Shown piece after piece: positions 44,375 to 56,300 of a stretch of 64,000 nt of DNA. The position numbers and the translations under genes were made by a program. This DNA is from Russula earlei. Its lineage: Eukaryota; Basidiomycota; Agaricomycetes; Russulales; Russulaceae. The stretch is taken from assembly GCA_025769875.1 (NCBI GenBank), contig JAGFNK010000071.1:91087-155086 (forward strand). The letters run 5' to 3'. Under the pieces are notes generated by a model. It saw only the letters and a list, made by a program, of their open reading frames with translations, had not been told where the DNA came from and made no database searches. Every line of letters begins with the position of its first letter. The stretch's first letter is position 1.

Positions 44375-44781
44375 CTTGGTATCTCATCATCATGACATGT
44401 CCAAGTTGAATGTTATGGCATCACAGCCATAAGAGCGTTAGCTCAGGGTTCAGTGGGGCCAAGTCCCTGTGACTTGGTTCAAGAATTCAGTGGGGCTGGC
44501 TCAAAGAGACCAGATCAAGAGTTTAGCGTCTCAAGGCTGAGTTAGATAATGACTCAGTCCGCAGACAGAGTTGATCTTCTGGTTTTACAGAAGAGGAGGA
44601 CAATGATAGAGCAAGAGAGGAGCAAGAGGGTCACAAGGGTTCCTCTTAGTGTGTTGATGTCAAGCAAGGTATGAGCCAGCACAAGCAAGTTGTGATTGAG
44701 AGAGTATACAGGGCAAGGGATGCGACAGGAAATGGGACAAAGCTAAGCTTGGGGCATTCCCCAGCTTCTACAGGTGCTTAA

Positions 44782-45324
44782 GGCCCCTTTTACCAACTGA
44801 GAATTCTTGAATCTTGAACTTGATTTCAGGATTTTCCAGGAGTGACAGGAGTGATGTAAGTGATATGATGTATATAATAAATTAATATGCATTTTTTTCT
44901 GTTGTCATTTGCATATTTGCATATATGGGGTTACACATGATGTGTCAGCATCAAACTCAGAGTCAAGCAGTCCAACTCGAGCTCAACATCTGGGTGCTTG
45001 CAGCCTCATTTTCACCAGAGCTGCACATACAAAATTTGCACAAAGATGTGCACCCACACATTGGTGACACATATTCTGCCTTAATGACATGCTTGCAATA
45101 CCCCACTTGGAAGGAGTGGAAGGAAGGGTTAGAAAAAATATTTTACATATCACATGTAAACCCAGCAAATCACACCAAAAAATAACTCATATTTGAAATG
45201 GACTCATATTAGTTTATCATGTCACTTACATCACACCTGTCCTGTCATTCTCATCACTCCTGGAGAATCCTGAAATCCAAGTTCAAGTTCAAGATTCAAG
45301 AATTCTCGGTTGGTAAAAGGGGCC
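44782..45324. mobile_element. Harbinger-type MITE, 543 bp, TSD TAA
   Basis: GGCCCCTTTTACCAACTGAG...GGTAAAAGGGGCC with TAA on both sides (44779-44781 and 45325-45327). Terminal repeats of over 100 bp; the next 30-60 bp after the first 20 follow the same pattern as the autonomous element (GAATTCTTGAATCTTGAACTTG). A related copy in inverse orientation is at 63301-63854. Confidence 0.92.
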
Positions 45325-45327
45325 TAA

Positions 45328-46651
45328 GAGACAGTTCTGTATTCCCGAATCCCCCTCACATGCCACTAGTCCTGCTCCCAGCTCCTGCATGTCATTGTGA
45401 TGTATTACTGATGCACTGTAGATATCACTCTGGGGTGTCAGCACAATGCTCTAGATAGTAGTTCCATTATTTGGATCAATTTATGGCTTAGTCAGGTCAA
45501 TATTACAGGCAGAGGAGCAGTAGTATACCTTAGTCTCAATTGCTCCTCTGCAGTTCCCTTTGAGTCCTGTGGACATAAGGGTGCTAATAGGTTGCTTATT
45601 TAACACCGCATACTGATTGTCATGCCCTCAGACCTTCACCTCAGCTTCATAATCTTTACTATGTTGCAGTGAAGCAGATCAATCTGGAGGGCTGCAAGGA
45701 GCGAAAGATCGCACAGCTTACTCACGAAGTTGAGCTGGTCAAACAGCTATCACATCCAAACATCATCAAGTACATGGGCATCATGGGCGCTCTGTATCGG
45801 TCAGAAATATAGCGCTGGACGGGCCCTGGAAATGACAAGAGACCACGTTTGCCCACAGCGGCCCTGCTGAGGAATTCTTTGATGCAATGAGACCGTAGTT
45901 GCGGGAGCTGGAGTGTTCTGGCCAGGGAAGGGAAAGTATGAATGTGGGTGTCCGTAGTATGTCAAGTTTGTGCTACGTGCTGCGTGAGGTCTCAGGTCTC
46001 ATAAGCCTCGTTCAAACCTGGAGCTCGGAAAAGTCGCAGCGTCAGCAAACACATGTGATCAGCCGAGGATGCCGATTTGAAGCGCCAAATCAAACTCTAA
46101 CACTGTGCGTGACATCCTCGACAATCCAAGAAAGGGGAAATCATCAAATGGGGTGTGACACAAAAACACATGAATGGACTCCCACTAATCAGCACTTTCA
46201 CCCAGGTTGAAAGAAATTTCAATCTTTATTGTTCATATATGCCTACATGTCCAGTCCGACTTCTGGGTAGCTCACTTAAGCTGTCCGGTATCAGGGTGAC
46301 CTACTGTAGGTATCAAACTTCGCTGTCCCCATTAGGTCAACTACTGTACCCATAAAGTGTCCTGTTGCTCGTGGCTCATGGATAATTCTAGACGATCACC
46401 TTACCCTCAGGCTACATCCTTACTAATGAACTTTCGCCCGTACGTCGAGCGAGTGTCACCATCCTTGCAGTCACTAAAAGGTTCACATAGTCGTCCTCGG
46501 CCTCTCCGATTCGTCTCCTCATTACTCACTGGCTTCGTCCAATCATTATTTCCTTGCGCCGCCTGCTCCTCGACTGCGATTGGTGGTCCTTCCCAAGCCT
46601 TGTTGGAAGCTAGTCCTTATGAACATCGCCAGGGTGTGTGTTTTTGCTCAG
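45328..46651. other. Intergenic region with a kinase gene scrap
   Basis: Apart from the kinase-like piece at 45667-45801 and the unresolved 5' part of the F-box gene, nothing is seen. Confidence 0.5.
45667..45801 (+). pseudogene. Protein kinase N-lobe fragment
   Basis: AVKQINLEGCKERKIAQLTH then EVELVKQLSHPNIIKYMGI is the VAIK-lysine, alpha-C glutamate and HPNI strand of a Ser/Thr kinase, most like MAP3K/Cdc15-type kinases. No Gly-rich loop before it and a stop shortly after (SEI then TAG), so only one exon-sized scrap remains. Confidence 0.7.
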
Positions 46652-48030
46652 TGTCCATAACGACCACTCACCAGTGGAGTTTAGACCAGGTGACAGTCAA
46701 CTCGCTCCCCGATGATGTCCTCGTGGAGATATTCCATTTCTATGTGAATTGCTGGCCCGTACGGACAAACAAGTGGCATACACTGGTCCATGTGTGTCAA
46801 AGATGGCGCCATGTCGTGTTTGCATCGCCAAATCGCCTGAGCCTGCGACTTGAGTACACAGGACAAAGACCGATATCTGAGATGTTGGACGTCTGGCCAG
46901 TCTTGCCTATGGTGATAAGCCAACCTCCCGCCTTATGGGAAGTCTGCTGGAGAAACGTAGCTGTTGCCCTCGAGTCGGAGCACCACCATCGCATATGTGG
47001 AATCGACTTGTTTAATATTCCAACTTTACACTGGGAAAGATTGGCGCCAGCGATGCAGAAGCCATTCCCGGGGCTGACATTTCTGCGGATTTCCGTAGCC
47101 AAAAACACTGCGACGTCCCTTCCGGATTCGTTCTTGGGCGGATCCACCCCACTTCTACGATATCTCACTTTGGACAACTGTCCGTTTCCAGGACTGCCGA
47201 AACAACTTTTGTCCGCTAATCAACTCGTCGTTCTTCACCTTCTCAATATTCCCCGTTCCGGTTGCATTTCGCCCCAGGATTTGGTCACCGCCTTGTCAGT
47301 CATGTCCAGACTTGAAACCCTTCTCCTTAAATTCCGATCCCCTCTATATCCGGCAAGTCGACCTCCACCTCCGCTCACACGCTCTGTCCTTCCCGTTCTC
47401 ACCCGACTTGAGTTCCGCGGCGTTCACGAGTACTTGGAAGACATACTGGCCCAAATCGAGGTTCCCCTTCTCAATAATCTCGATGTAACATTCTTCATAG
47501 ACATCGATTTTGTGATACCGCAACTTTACCAGTTGATCAGTCAGACAGAATCGTTCAAGACATGCGACAGGGCAACTGTGTACACTTCCGATCGTGGAAT
47601 TCGATTCACAACTTCGGGAACCACAAACCGGCTTCCGGAGCTCCAGTTGGAAATCAGCTGCAGAGAGTTAGATGGGCAGCTTGCATCGCTGGCCCAGGTC
47701 TGCAGTTCATCCTTTCTCCTCCTCTCCACTTTCGTTCAGCTCCACATCACGGATGGTGATCCTCCACCACACTGGAAAGATGACATGGAAACCACTCAAT
47801 GGCTGGAACTCCTGTACCCGTTCACTGCTGTGAAGGATCTGGTCCTATCCGGTCGAGTTGCGCCACATGTCTGCCAAGCGTTGGAAGAAGTAACAGGCGT
47901 CTTACCTGCGCTGCAGAACGTTTTCTTATGCGACCTCCGGTCAATGGAATCTGTTCCGAAATATATAATGACATTCGTCGCCGCGCGAGAACTCTCCGGT
48001 CACCCTGTGGCTGTCCACCGTCGGGGATAG
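46652..48030 (+). CDS. F-box protein with leucine-rich-like C-terminal region
   Basis: Main exon begins after a CAG acceptor at 46651. The F-box is DQVTVNSLPDDVLVEIFHFY then WHTLVHVCQRWRHVVFASP, the form common in Agaricomycetes. The rest has leucine-rich, LRR-like strands (LLRYLTLDNCPFPGLP, LVVLHLLNIPRSG, LPVLTRLEFRGVHEYLEDIL). The 5' exon is unclear: the position equivalent to the start of the sister gene reads ATC instead of ATG. Substrate receptor of an SCF ubiquitin ligase by family; target unknown. About 70% similar to 49691-51277. Confidence 0.75.
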
Positions 48031-49690
48031 GGCCTACGCAGGATGGATGAGTTCTCTGATCCTACTTCTGTGCACTGTCATTATTTCACTCCATGCATCC
48101 TGGTTACCGTACCATTACCCAGATCACGTTCTCCTAACGTCGTATGATGCCTTGAATCCAATGCGGAACACAGCTCCTGCACAGTTGTTGTCCGCCTTGT
48201 TTTCTTCCAAGCGCACATCCCTTGTAGTTCTAATCAACAAGAGTACTGGATGTAGAAACTTTTAGGTTTATGGGTAGTGCGACATATTGCAATGAACTTG
48301 TCTCCTTCGAGTGGAGGAGGATTGGCAACAGTGATGTCCGAGTCCAGCGGTAACAACTAACAAGTCCAAGGCAAAGTTGAGACCTACAGTCAACGGAACG
48401 AACGCCAAAGTCTCATCTTCCAGCAAAACGCGGGCCAAGAGCTCGACGGTCAGCAAGACCGTAGCAAGTTCTGCGTCGAGGCCATGCACTCGCAGTCGCA
48501 AGTGGATGACGCCACATTGTTACGACGGGGGACAGAAGCGGGGAGATCCTCGCTCTCGTTCGCTGTTCCTCCCTCTCACCGTCTGCGGGCCTTCATTTGC
48601 GCTCCATGCTGGTCACGGTAGGTCTGTCGATAGACGGATCCCCCATTCGTGGACTGACTGTGGACGGAATGTCGTGGGGGGGCTTAGCGATGGAAGCGGA
48701 ACCAATTCGTTTCCATTGGATGATGTAGTTGTTGCATGTCCTTCTCGTTCGTTGTTCCTCTAGTGTCGCACGGAAATATCAATGTGGATGTATTGCTGTG
48801 ATGTATCACACCGACACTGGCATGCATTCGATTCGATGCAGTGTCCTTGTAATTGTCTCAAGGACCGCGTGACGTCGTTTAGAAATGGCAAGGGAAGTGC
48901 GGATGAGTGTGCACTTGGAAGAAATCCCAACAGATGAGTATTCCATATAATGAGGGCTATGTTCTGCATTGGATTCAAAAGACGAGACCTGAGTGATGGT
49001 ACGGTAACTAGGGTGCTGGGAGTCAAATCAACGGCACAGAAGGTAAGTGATACCATATGCTAGTGGATCGGGAGCATAAATAACTCGTAGCACACCGAGA
49101 TGGTACGCTGAAGTTCGTAAGGCTGGACGAGGAGAGCCAACGATCGATGTCCCAAGTGAGCTGAGCAAGCCAAGTGTCTCGAAGCAGGCAAGAACAAGAG
49201 GAAAATGGAGAAAATGGAATACAAGAGGCTAGCTAGAGTTTCTATGTACAAGGAAGGACTAGAGGAGAGAAGAGACAAAGGGATAGGCATGAAAGGGGGG
49301 TTGAGACCGAGCCAGAAGTGAAACACAACACGGAGACAAAGAACAAAGACCAATCGAAGACGCATGGAGGGTACTGAAATATGGCACACCTATGACATCA
49401 GAGAGTACCCCCCAACCAATCAAAGTTTTCGAGGAAAGCACGGTGCGGCGAGGTAGGCGAGGCGAGGCGCGCTACGGGCAGCGAGTCCCAGCGTAGGCGG
49501 CGAAGTAGTGGCAGAGGTCAAGGAGGCACGCATAAGGGGTGTCTTGATGTAAAAGGTCGAGTCCTGAGCGATGCGAGGACGAAGGGAAAGTGGCAAGGGG
49601 GGAGAGGAAGGAGGGAGAGCGAACGCAAGAGCAAATGCGTGAACTGTGGCACATGTTTCCAAGGCCAGCCGAGAAACTCGTCGATCCTGC
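48031..49690. other. Region between the two F-box genes
   Basis: 1.66 kb between convergent F-box gene ends. Several 60-130-codon frames on both strands show no recognisable domain and no match to each other. No gene supported. Confidence 0.5.
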
Positions 49691-51277
49691 CTAGATCCCA
49701 CCCCAACGTTGGATAGCCACAGGGTGACCGGAGAGTTTTCGCGCAGCAACAAATCCTTCGATATATTCCGGAACAGTTTCCGATGGCCTGAGGCCGTTAA
49801 AGAAGATGTTCTGTAGCGCGGGTAAAAAGTCTGTTACTCTTTCTACCGCGAGCCTTTCCAGCGCTTGACAGACATGTCGCCCGACTTCCCTGGATAGGCG
49901 CAGGTCCTTCACGGCAGTGAACGGGTCCAGGAGTTCCAGCCATTGTGCGGTTTCCATGTCATCTTCCGAATGTTGTCGAGGAGCACCCTCCAGGATGTCG
50001 AGTTGTACCAAAGTGGAGAGGGGGGGAAAGGATGAACCGCAGATCTGGGCCAGCGATGCAAGTTGCGAATTCAACACCCTGCCCATGATTTGCAACGAGA
50101 GCCCCGGGGACGGCTTTGTGCTTCTGAGAATAATCAAGTCAATCTCACGAACGGAAGTGTACACAAATGCTGTGTCGCATGTCTTAAAGGATTCTGTTTG
50201 ACTGATTAACCGGCGAAGTTGTGGGACGACAAAGTCGAGGTTCATGTCGAACCATACAATGAGTTTGTTGAGAAGGGGAGCCTCGATTTGGGCCAGCAAG
50301 TCCTCCAAGTACCCGTGAACGCCTTCAAACTCAAGTCGGGTGAGAGCGGGGAGGACAGAGCGTGTGAGCGGAGGTAGAGGTCGACTTTCCGGAGATAGAG
50401 GGGATTCGAATCCAAGGCGAAGGTCTTCAAGTCTGGACATGGCCGACAGGGCGGTGCCCAAATCCTGGGGCGAGATGCCACCGGAACGGGGAATATCCCA
50501 AAGGTGAAGATAGACAAGCTGATTTGCAGACAAAAGTAGTTTAGGAATCCCTGGAAACGCACAATACCTCACTGAGAGATGTCGCAGAAGTGGGGCGGAT
50601 CCGCCCAAGAGCGGATCCGAAAGGGACGTCACAGCGTTGTCTCTCGTCGAAAGCCACAGATATGTCAGCTCGGGGAATGGTTTCAGCATCGCTGCTGCCA
50701 ATCGCTCCCATTGCGATTTTGGAATGCAGGACAAGAAACGTATTTCACGTATGCGATGGTGATGCTCGAGGGCACCAACTACGTTTTCCCAGGATTTCTG
50801 GACTTCCCGTGCAGGATCTCTTATCACCACCGGCACGACTGGCCAGACGTCCAGCACATCAGACATTGGCCTGCTCCCTTTGTACTTAATTCCCAGGTTC
50901 AGGCGACGTGGAGATGCAAACACGACATGGCGCCATCTTCGACACACATGAACCAGCGTATGCCATCCGTTTGTCCTGATGCCCCAGTGATTCACATGGA
51001 AATAAAATATCTCCACGAGGACATCATCGGGGAGCGTGTTGATTGTCACCCGGTCTAAAATCGATTGGTCAGTGGTCGTTATGGACACTGAGCAAAAAAG
51101 ACACACCCTGGCGATGTTCACAAGGACTTGCTTCTAACGACGCTTGGGAGAAACCGCCATTCGTGGTCGAGGAGCGGGCGGTGCAAGGCAATAATGACTG
51201 GATGAAATCAACGAGTGAGGAGACGTGATAATGGAGTCGCTAAAGACGACGATGTAAAGCTTACTGACTTCAGGCAT
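49691..51277 (-). CDS. F-box protein, sister of 46652-48030
   Basis: Likely two exons: ATG 51277-51265 (MPEV...) with donor GTAAGC, and 51087-49691 after CTCAG, joined in phase to give MPEVMSITTTDQS. F-box LDRVTINTLPDDVLVEIFYF, WHTLVHVCRRWRHVVFASP; then LRR-like strands as in the sister (LLRHLSVRYCAFPGIP, LVYLHLWDIPRSG). Stop TAG 49693-49691. The frame is fully open over more than 460 codons, so it is probably the functional copy. Confidence 0.8.
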
Positions 51278-51430
51278 GGATGATACTCGCTCGACGTACA
51301 GGCGAAATTTTAGGAGCGAGCCGAAAAGTTAGGAGTCAAAAATGATCATGAACGAAAGTGCAGCCACCAGGTGGCGTGTGAACAGACAGATCCGGACCGT
51401 ACGTGTAAATAAGTTCGTGTTGGCAATTTC
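51278..51430. other. Short flank between F-box gene and inverted duplication
   Basis: Upstream sequence of the F-box gene; no specific signal recognised. Confidence 0.4.
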
Positions 51431-51589
51431 GCACGGTGCATTCATTTTGGCGTGTATTTCCCGTCTCTGGATTAACACTAACGCCTATCCTACCCTAGAT
51501 TCTGTCGCCCATACGAGGTGTCCTTAATGAAGCATTAGAGCCCAATGGGTGTCGTTCTGAAGGCACCGTTTCCAGCGCTCTATCGCTAC

Positions 51590-52605
51590 CCGTCCAAGTG
51601 CCCTCGGTCCTGCAGGTAGATGGCCCATCCCCTGACGTCACCGGCCAAGACGTACCTACTACCTTCTATTCCCGTGCCGCTTCATCTGCATTGACCGCGC
51701 TTGACGATGAACACAGTACACCGCCCACATCCCCCCGTGACAGGTTCGCTGCACCGTCTCCTTTTTCATCTCCACCATCTTCCCCGCCTCCCTCGATGCG
51801 GCGAGAATTAAGGTCCCCACCACCCGACAACGCCAGCGCGGGCAGGCAGCACCCCGCTCTCCGCCCGCTCACCGAATCCGATTCGAACGTCGGGTCCGCA
51901 GCAACCTTGCCAGAGCCTCCACGCTCCGGCACCAAGCGGCGGCCGCCAGGATACGGACTCAAATGACAAGCCCCGGCGAAAGCGCAAGAAGCCATCCTCG
52001 ACGTCTGTCCCTGCTCACCAATCCTGCACACCCGCATCCGCCGCTCCGCCGATTCCGGCATCCACATCCACATCCCCATCCCCATCGCGCGCCTCTTCTT
52101 CAACCTCCACATCGACCCCCGATCCCACCGCCACCTCATCCACCTCATCCATCACGGACGCAAGCGCGAACGACGCCAACGATGATCCGATAAAGGACCC
52201 GGAGGGGGACCTCGACAACAATCCAGCCTGTTCGCACCCGGCGCTCCTAGGCACGCTTATCAAAGCGCTCGCCCTCTCCCGCGCCTCGTCCCTTCCGCTC
52301 TCGACGCTGACGCGCACGACGCCCGCGCTAGCTTGTTACCCGCACACCCTGATCACTTCCACGCTCGCATGGGCCGTGCGCTCGCGGATCCTCGGCTGCG
52401 TCCGTCCCTCCAGCGAGGCCCTCCCCCCGACGTACTTCTATAACCCTGCCTCGGACCCGGATCGCGAGCGTGGAGAGCTCCTCAAGTGCTTGATGCCTCG
52501 CGCTGGCAAGCGCCGCGAGACGATGAAGTATAAGCAGTATTATTGGGCGCCCGTCGTGGTCGGTCGGGGACGCACAAGCGCTTGGGATGTCGACTGGGAA
52601 GAGTG
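51590..52605 (+). pseudogene. Truncated copy of the Ser/Pro-rich unknown gene (see 56566-58947)
   Basis: VPSVLQVDGPSPDVTGQDVP starts inside the equivalent exon; all upstream exons are absent. A local change around 51940-51950 (GGCGGCCGCC where the intact gene has GGCGCGGCC) breaks the frame after GTKRR. The C-terminal block AGKRRETMKYKQYYWAPVVV reappears in another frame and ends DVDWEE. Non-functional. Confidence 0.85.
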
Positions 52606-52871
52606 ACTTCGTTAGGGTACTGCCGGCTAAATTATCGTTGTTATTCGTGTTCCTTGTTATTGAAGTGTACAGCCAGACATTATTACTACTACTGTAGTAA
52701 CGTTTTGTGTGGAATGCGAATTTCTGTTCCCCGTTGCACTCACTGCATCGCTTTGTATGAGTGATGAGTAGATAAAAACGTCGTGTTGGCCACCGGAAGA
52801 TTGCGAAACACACGATGGGTTCAGAGTAGCTCATACATGGTAGCAGAAACACCACCCATCGATCACCCACC

Positions 52872-53498
52872 TCAATCCCAAGCCGCTGGCGCCGCATCCC
52901 ATCCTGTTGCTGCGGCAGGTTCCGCTGCCCAGTCATTGCCACCTGATGGCTCCGCAGCCCAGTCGATAGCACCTATGTGGCGGCAGATAAGCGAGATGCC
53001 CCTTGCCACACCCATATCCGTTACTTACCATCTTGAGTTGCAAGCGCAGGGTTGATGCCACCGCCGACTGGCGCCGAAGGGACGTCCCACTCGGTGACAG
53101 GTGCTGCATCGCCCTCGCCAGTGGCAGCGGCCTTGGCCTGCGCCTCCTCCTGTTGCTGCTTCTCGACCTCTTCGGGATCGCGATAGAAGAACATGTCGAC
53201 CATGACGTTCCAGCCATCGGGGGTGCGGGGGATGGTGCCACGGAGGCGGAGCACCTCGCGCGCTAGAAGCCACCAGACGAGGCCGATCGCATGGCGTGAC
53301 TTGTTGTTCGTAGGGATGGCCACGTCGACGTACTTGAGCGGCGCGTCGGTGTCGGCGAGCGCGATGACGGGGATGTTGACGTAGGACGCCTCGCGGATCG
53401 CTTGGTGGTCCACGCGCGGGTCCGTCACGATGATCAGCCGGGGCTCCTTGAATGAGCGTGTGATGTAGTTCGTGAACGAGATTGGCAGTGAAGCGGCC
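52872..53498 (-). pseudogene. 5'-truncated copy of RPS0 (uS2)
   Basis: Carries the 3' part of exon 2 ([20 protein letters not shown] onward), the last intron and exon 3 ending AAWD-stop. The first exon and about 100 codons of exon 2 are missing. The frame is intact over what remains, but there is no start. Confidence 0.9.
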
Positions 53499-53519
53499 TG
53501 TTGCTATCAAAATAAAAAT

Positions 53520-53615
53520 GGTAGCGGCGAGGTTCGAACTCGCGCGGGTTTTCCCCACTGGGAGTCAAGTTATGGTACTTAAATCCAGCGCCTTAGACCA
53601 CTCGGCCACGCTACC
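53520..53615 (-). tRNA. tRNA-Leu (anticodon TAA), probably intron-containing
   Basis: Minus strand GGTAGCG ... CGCTACC gives a perfect 7-bp acceptor stem. D arm GCCGAGTGGTCTAAGGC is typical of tRNA-Leu. Anticodon arm CTGGATTTAAG, then about 14 nt probable intron directly after position 37, a long variable arm (GTGGGGAAAACCC) and a T arm GCGAGTTCGAACCTCGC. The base opposite A31 would be C, a weak pair at the loop end. Confidence 0.9.
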
Positions 53616-53726
53616 AACAAAGGTTTGCCTGGGATATCGTATCCAACCGGCTCAGGTTCGTATTTGGGATGGGGGCAGAGTGTGCAGATGTCGGCTCTCG
53701 CGGTCTGTCTGACTCCGTTGGGACGA

Positions 53727-55083
53727 ATGTTCAAACTCTTCCCACCTACTTTGCCGGTGCTCATCGACGGTGGTCTGGTGCATCGCCGTGCTTTTACTGG
53801 ATTCTTGAGCGTCACTGACAGTGGGGGTGATGGTGATGTCACTCATAGGGATCGACACTTGAGGACGTGTTTCAAATCGATACTGCCTCGTCCCTTTGGT
53901 CCTCGGAAGCTCTCATAAAGTGTCCTCAATCTGTTATTGACACTCACCTCATCTTCTTACGAGCTGGAGCACGTCTCATCGAAACCGCCTCGTGTGTGAT
54001 TTTTCCATGTGGCCCTCGATCTCACTTATGGTTCCATGTAGTTATCAAGGCTCGTTCAGCACCTACGCAAGGGCAGGCTACTCCCGAGACGATGCTAGAA
54101 GATTGATGCGGTCATCAGTCACGCTCGCCGCCGATGCACGCAGCCGATTCGCAGCAGAGGCACACGTCCCAATCGACGGCATCAAAATCGCACTGTCGCT
54201 CGCTGCGTATGGTGCATCTCTGTCCCTGCCCCACGAGTTCGACGGCCACTACCCGCCACCTTACGGTCCGCAAGCGTATGTCTACCCGCCGGATCCCATG
54301 AGCCCAAACCGGAACGCGTTTCGCGCGGATGAAAGCGCACAAGAGGCGCAAGCGGAGGAGTCCCTCATGGCGTTCCATCTCGAGCGTCTGCGCGTGTACG
54401 CCTCAGACAAGGAGACGTGGCGCGCGGTCAACGCGCTCGCGTTCGAGACCGTCCCGCTTGCGCGCGAGGTCCGGGCTATCCGCCGGGCTATCGCAGCGCT
54501 CGAGGGCGAAATCGCCCCGGGGGAGCGGAAGCCGTGGTGGATATGCGCCGTCTACACCGGGGGCCAGTTTCCCGAAGAGCGCCCGGGAGGGGGCGGCGAG
54601 CGACTGGGAGCCAAAGAAGTGATCGCGGCGTACTTCGATGATCCGCCCACTGCCGCCACTGGCGGAGATCGCGGTATCGGTCACGAAGGGGCGACACGCT
54701 ATGCGGTGCCCGACGCGTTCGGTATCAATTGCACCGCAGTGACGCACGTTGCGGGTGCTGTCGCTGCCGCAAACGATGCGCTCGCGGAAATGGGTGCCTC
54801 CTGCAGTAGCGGCGCGAAGCCCTGGCTCGTCCTTAAACCTAATGGTGGTCAGACGTATGATATGGACACGCGTAAATGGGGCTGGTATGGCGGGGAGGGG
54901 CGTTCACAAGGGGAGGAGTGGGCCAGGAAACTGGGTGACATCGTACGCACGGCCACTTCAAAGGGTGTTTGGGGTGGCGTTCTCGTCGGGGGCTGCTGTA
55001 AAACGGGCGAAGAGGAGTTGCGTATCCTGTCGAGAGTACTGCAGGAAAAGGAAAGTGAAGTGTGTGGGAACGACTCTCGGTAG
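53727..55083 (+). CDS. Homocysteine S-methyltransferase
   Basis: Methyl transfer to homocysteine, giving methionine (Mht1/Sam4/HMT type). Exons 53727-53777, 53849-53991 and 54042-55083: MFKLFPPTLPVLIDGGL joins GSTLEDVFQIDTASSLW, then LRAGARLIETAS joins YQGSFSTYARAGYS. Further blocks: FGINCTAVTHVAGAV with the first zinc Cys, KPWLVLKPNGGQTYD and VWGGVLVGGCCKTGEEELR with the GGCC zinc-binding pair. Length and order fit the family. Lies in the single-copy spacer of the inverted duplication. Frame clean. Confidence 0.88.
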
Positions 55084-55304
55084 ATGCCGGGAGGCCTGTG
55101 CGGGTGGAAGCAACGCTGGTCATCAACGCTAGGACTCGACACAAAGCCCCCGAACGTCGTCAGCACAGGCGTTCAGCCCGATTGTGCGTGTTTGTGTACC
55201 ATTTTTCTTTCCCTGCGAACAAATGGCCCTCTGTGGGTCAATTTTTGGGGTGGATGGTTTTCTGAAATCTCGGATAACTGATACGCTTTTGTGACAGCCC
55301 CAGC

Positions 55305-56300
55305 ATGTCGTCAAATTCAAAACTTCCCTCTATCCTAAGTGCAACAGAGGAGGACATACAGCTCCTCCTCGCCGCACAATGCCACATCGGCACGAAGAAC
55401 TGTGACAAACAGATGGAACCCTATGTTTGGAAGAGGCGGCAGGATGGTGAGCTCACCCATCCCTCCCTTGCGATCCCTTCTCTCAATAATTTTATTTTTC
55501 GGTGCAGGTATCCACATAATCAATATTGGAAAGACATGGGAGAAGCTCGTCCTTGCTGCGCGGATTATTGCCGCCATTGAGAACCCCAACGACGTTTGCG
55601 TCATCTCCGCACGCCCATACGGTCATCGCGCCGTACTCAAGTATGCCGCCAACACCGGCGCGCAAGCGATCGCAGGCCGCTTTACTCCGGGCTCGTTCAC
55701 GAACTACATCACACGCTCATTCAAGGAGCCCCGGCTGATCATCGTGACGGACCCGCGCGTGGACCACCAAGCGATCCGCGAGGCGTCCTACGTCAACATC
55801 CCCGTCATCGCGCTCGCAGACACCGACGCGCCGCTCAAGTACGTCGACGTGGCCATCCCTACGAACAACAAGTCACGCCATGCGATCGGCCTCGTCTGGT
55901 GGCTTCTAGCGCGCGAGGTGCTCCGCCTCCGTGGCACCATACCCCGCACCCCCGATGGCTGGAACGTCATGGTCGACATGTTCTTCTATCGCGATCCCGA
56001 AGAGGTCGAGAAGCAGCAACAGGAGGAGGCGCAGGCCAAGGCCGCTGCCACTGGCGAGGGCGATGCCGCACCTGTCACCGAGTGGGACGTCCCTTCGGCG
56101 CCAGTCGGCGGTGGCATCAACCCTGCGCTTGCAACTCAAGATGGTAAGTAACGGATATGGGTGTGGCAAGGGGCATCTCGCTTATCTGCCGCCACATAGG
56201 TGCTATCGACTGGGCTGCGGAGCCATCAGGTGGGAATGACTGGGCAGCGGAACCTGCCGCAGCAACAGGATGGGATGTGGCGCCAGCGGCTTGGGATTGA
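55305..56300 (+). CDS. RPS0: 40S ribosomal protein S0 / SA (uS2)
   Basis: Small-subunit protein uS2. Exons 55305-55446, 55508-56143 and 56200-56300 give 292 residues: [119 protein letters not shown], and an acidic W-rich tail (EWDVPSAP ... [16 protein letters not shown] ... APAAWD). All splice phases agree. The 3' two thirds are duplicated in the left arm. Confidence 0.97.

Larger units (their letters stand above)
42338..44770. mobile_element. Second, decayed Harbinger-type copy
   Basis: Contains a diverged Myb/SANT-like gene and a scrap of transposase, both on the plus strand, unlike the divergent order of the complete element. Terminal repeats not found. 44430-44770 has no recognisable feature. 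Confidence 0.6.
51435..53498. repeat. Left arm of a 2-kb inverted duplication
   Basis: Complement of about 55675-57730 with a few percent differences. Contains truncated copies of the two genes in the right arm. The outer edge is fuzzy near 51430-51450, the inner edge is near 53498. Confidence 0.9.

Noticed and set aside
46357..46651. Upstream extension of the plus-strand F-box frame
   Set aside because: No ATG opens it and comparison with the sister gene places an intron acceptor at 46651; the upstream open frame is intron or leader.
51963..52193. Left-arm frames as separate small genes
   Set aside because: They are pieces of the truncated, frameshifted copy of the gene at 56566-58947.
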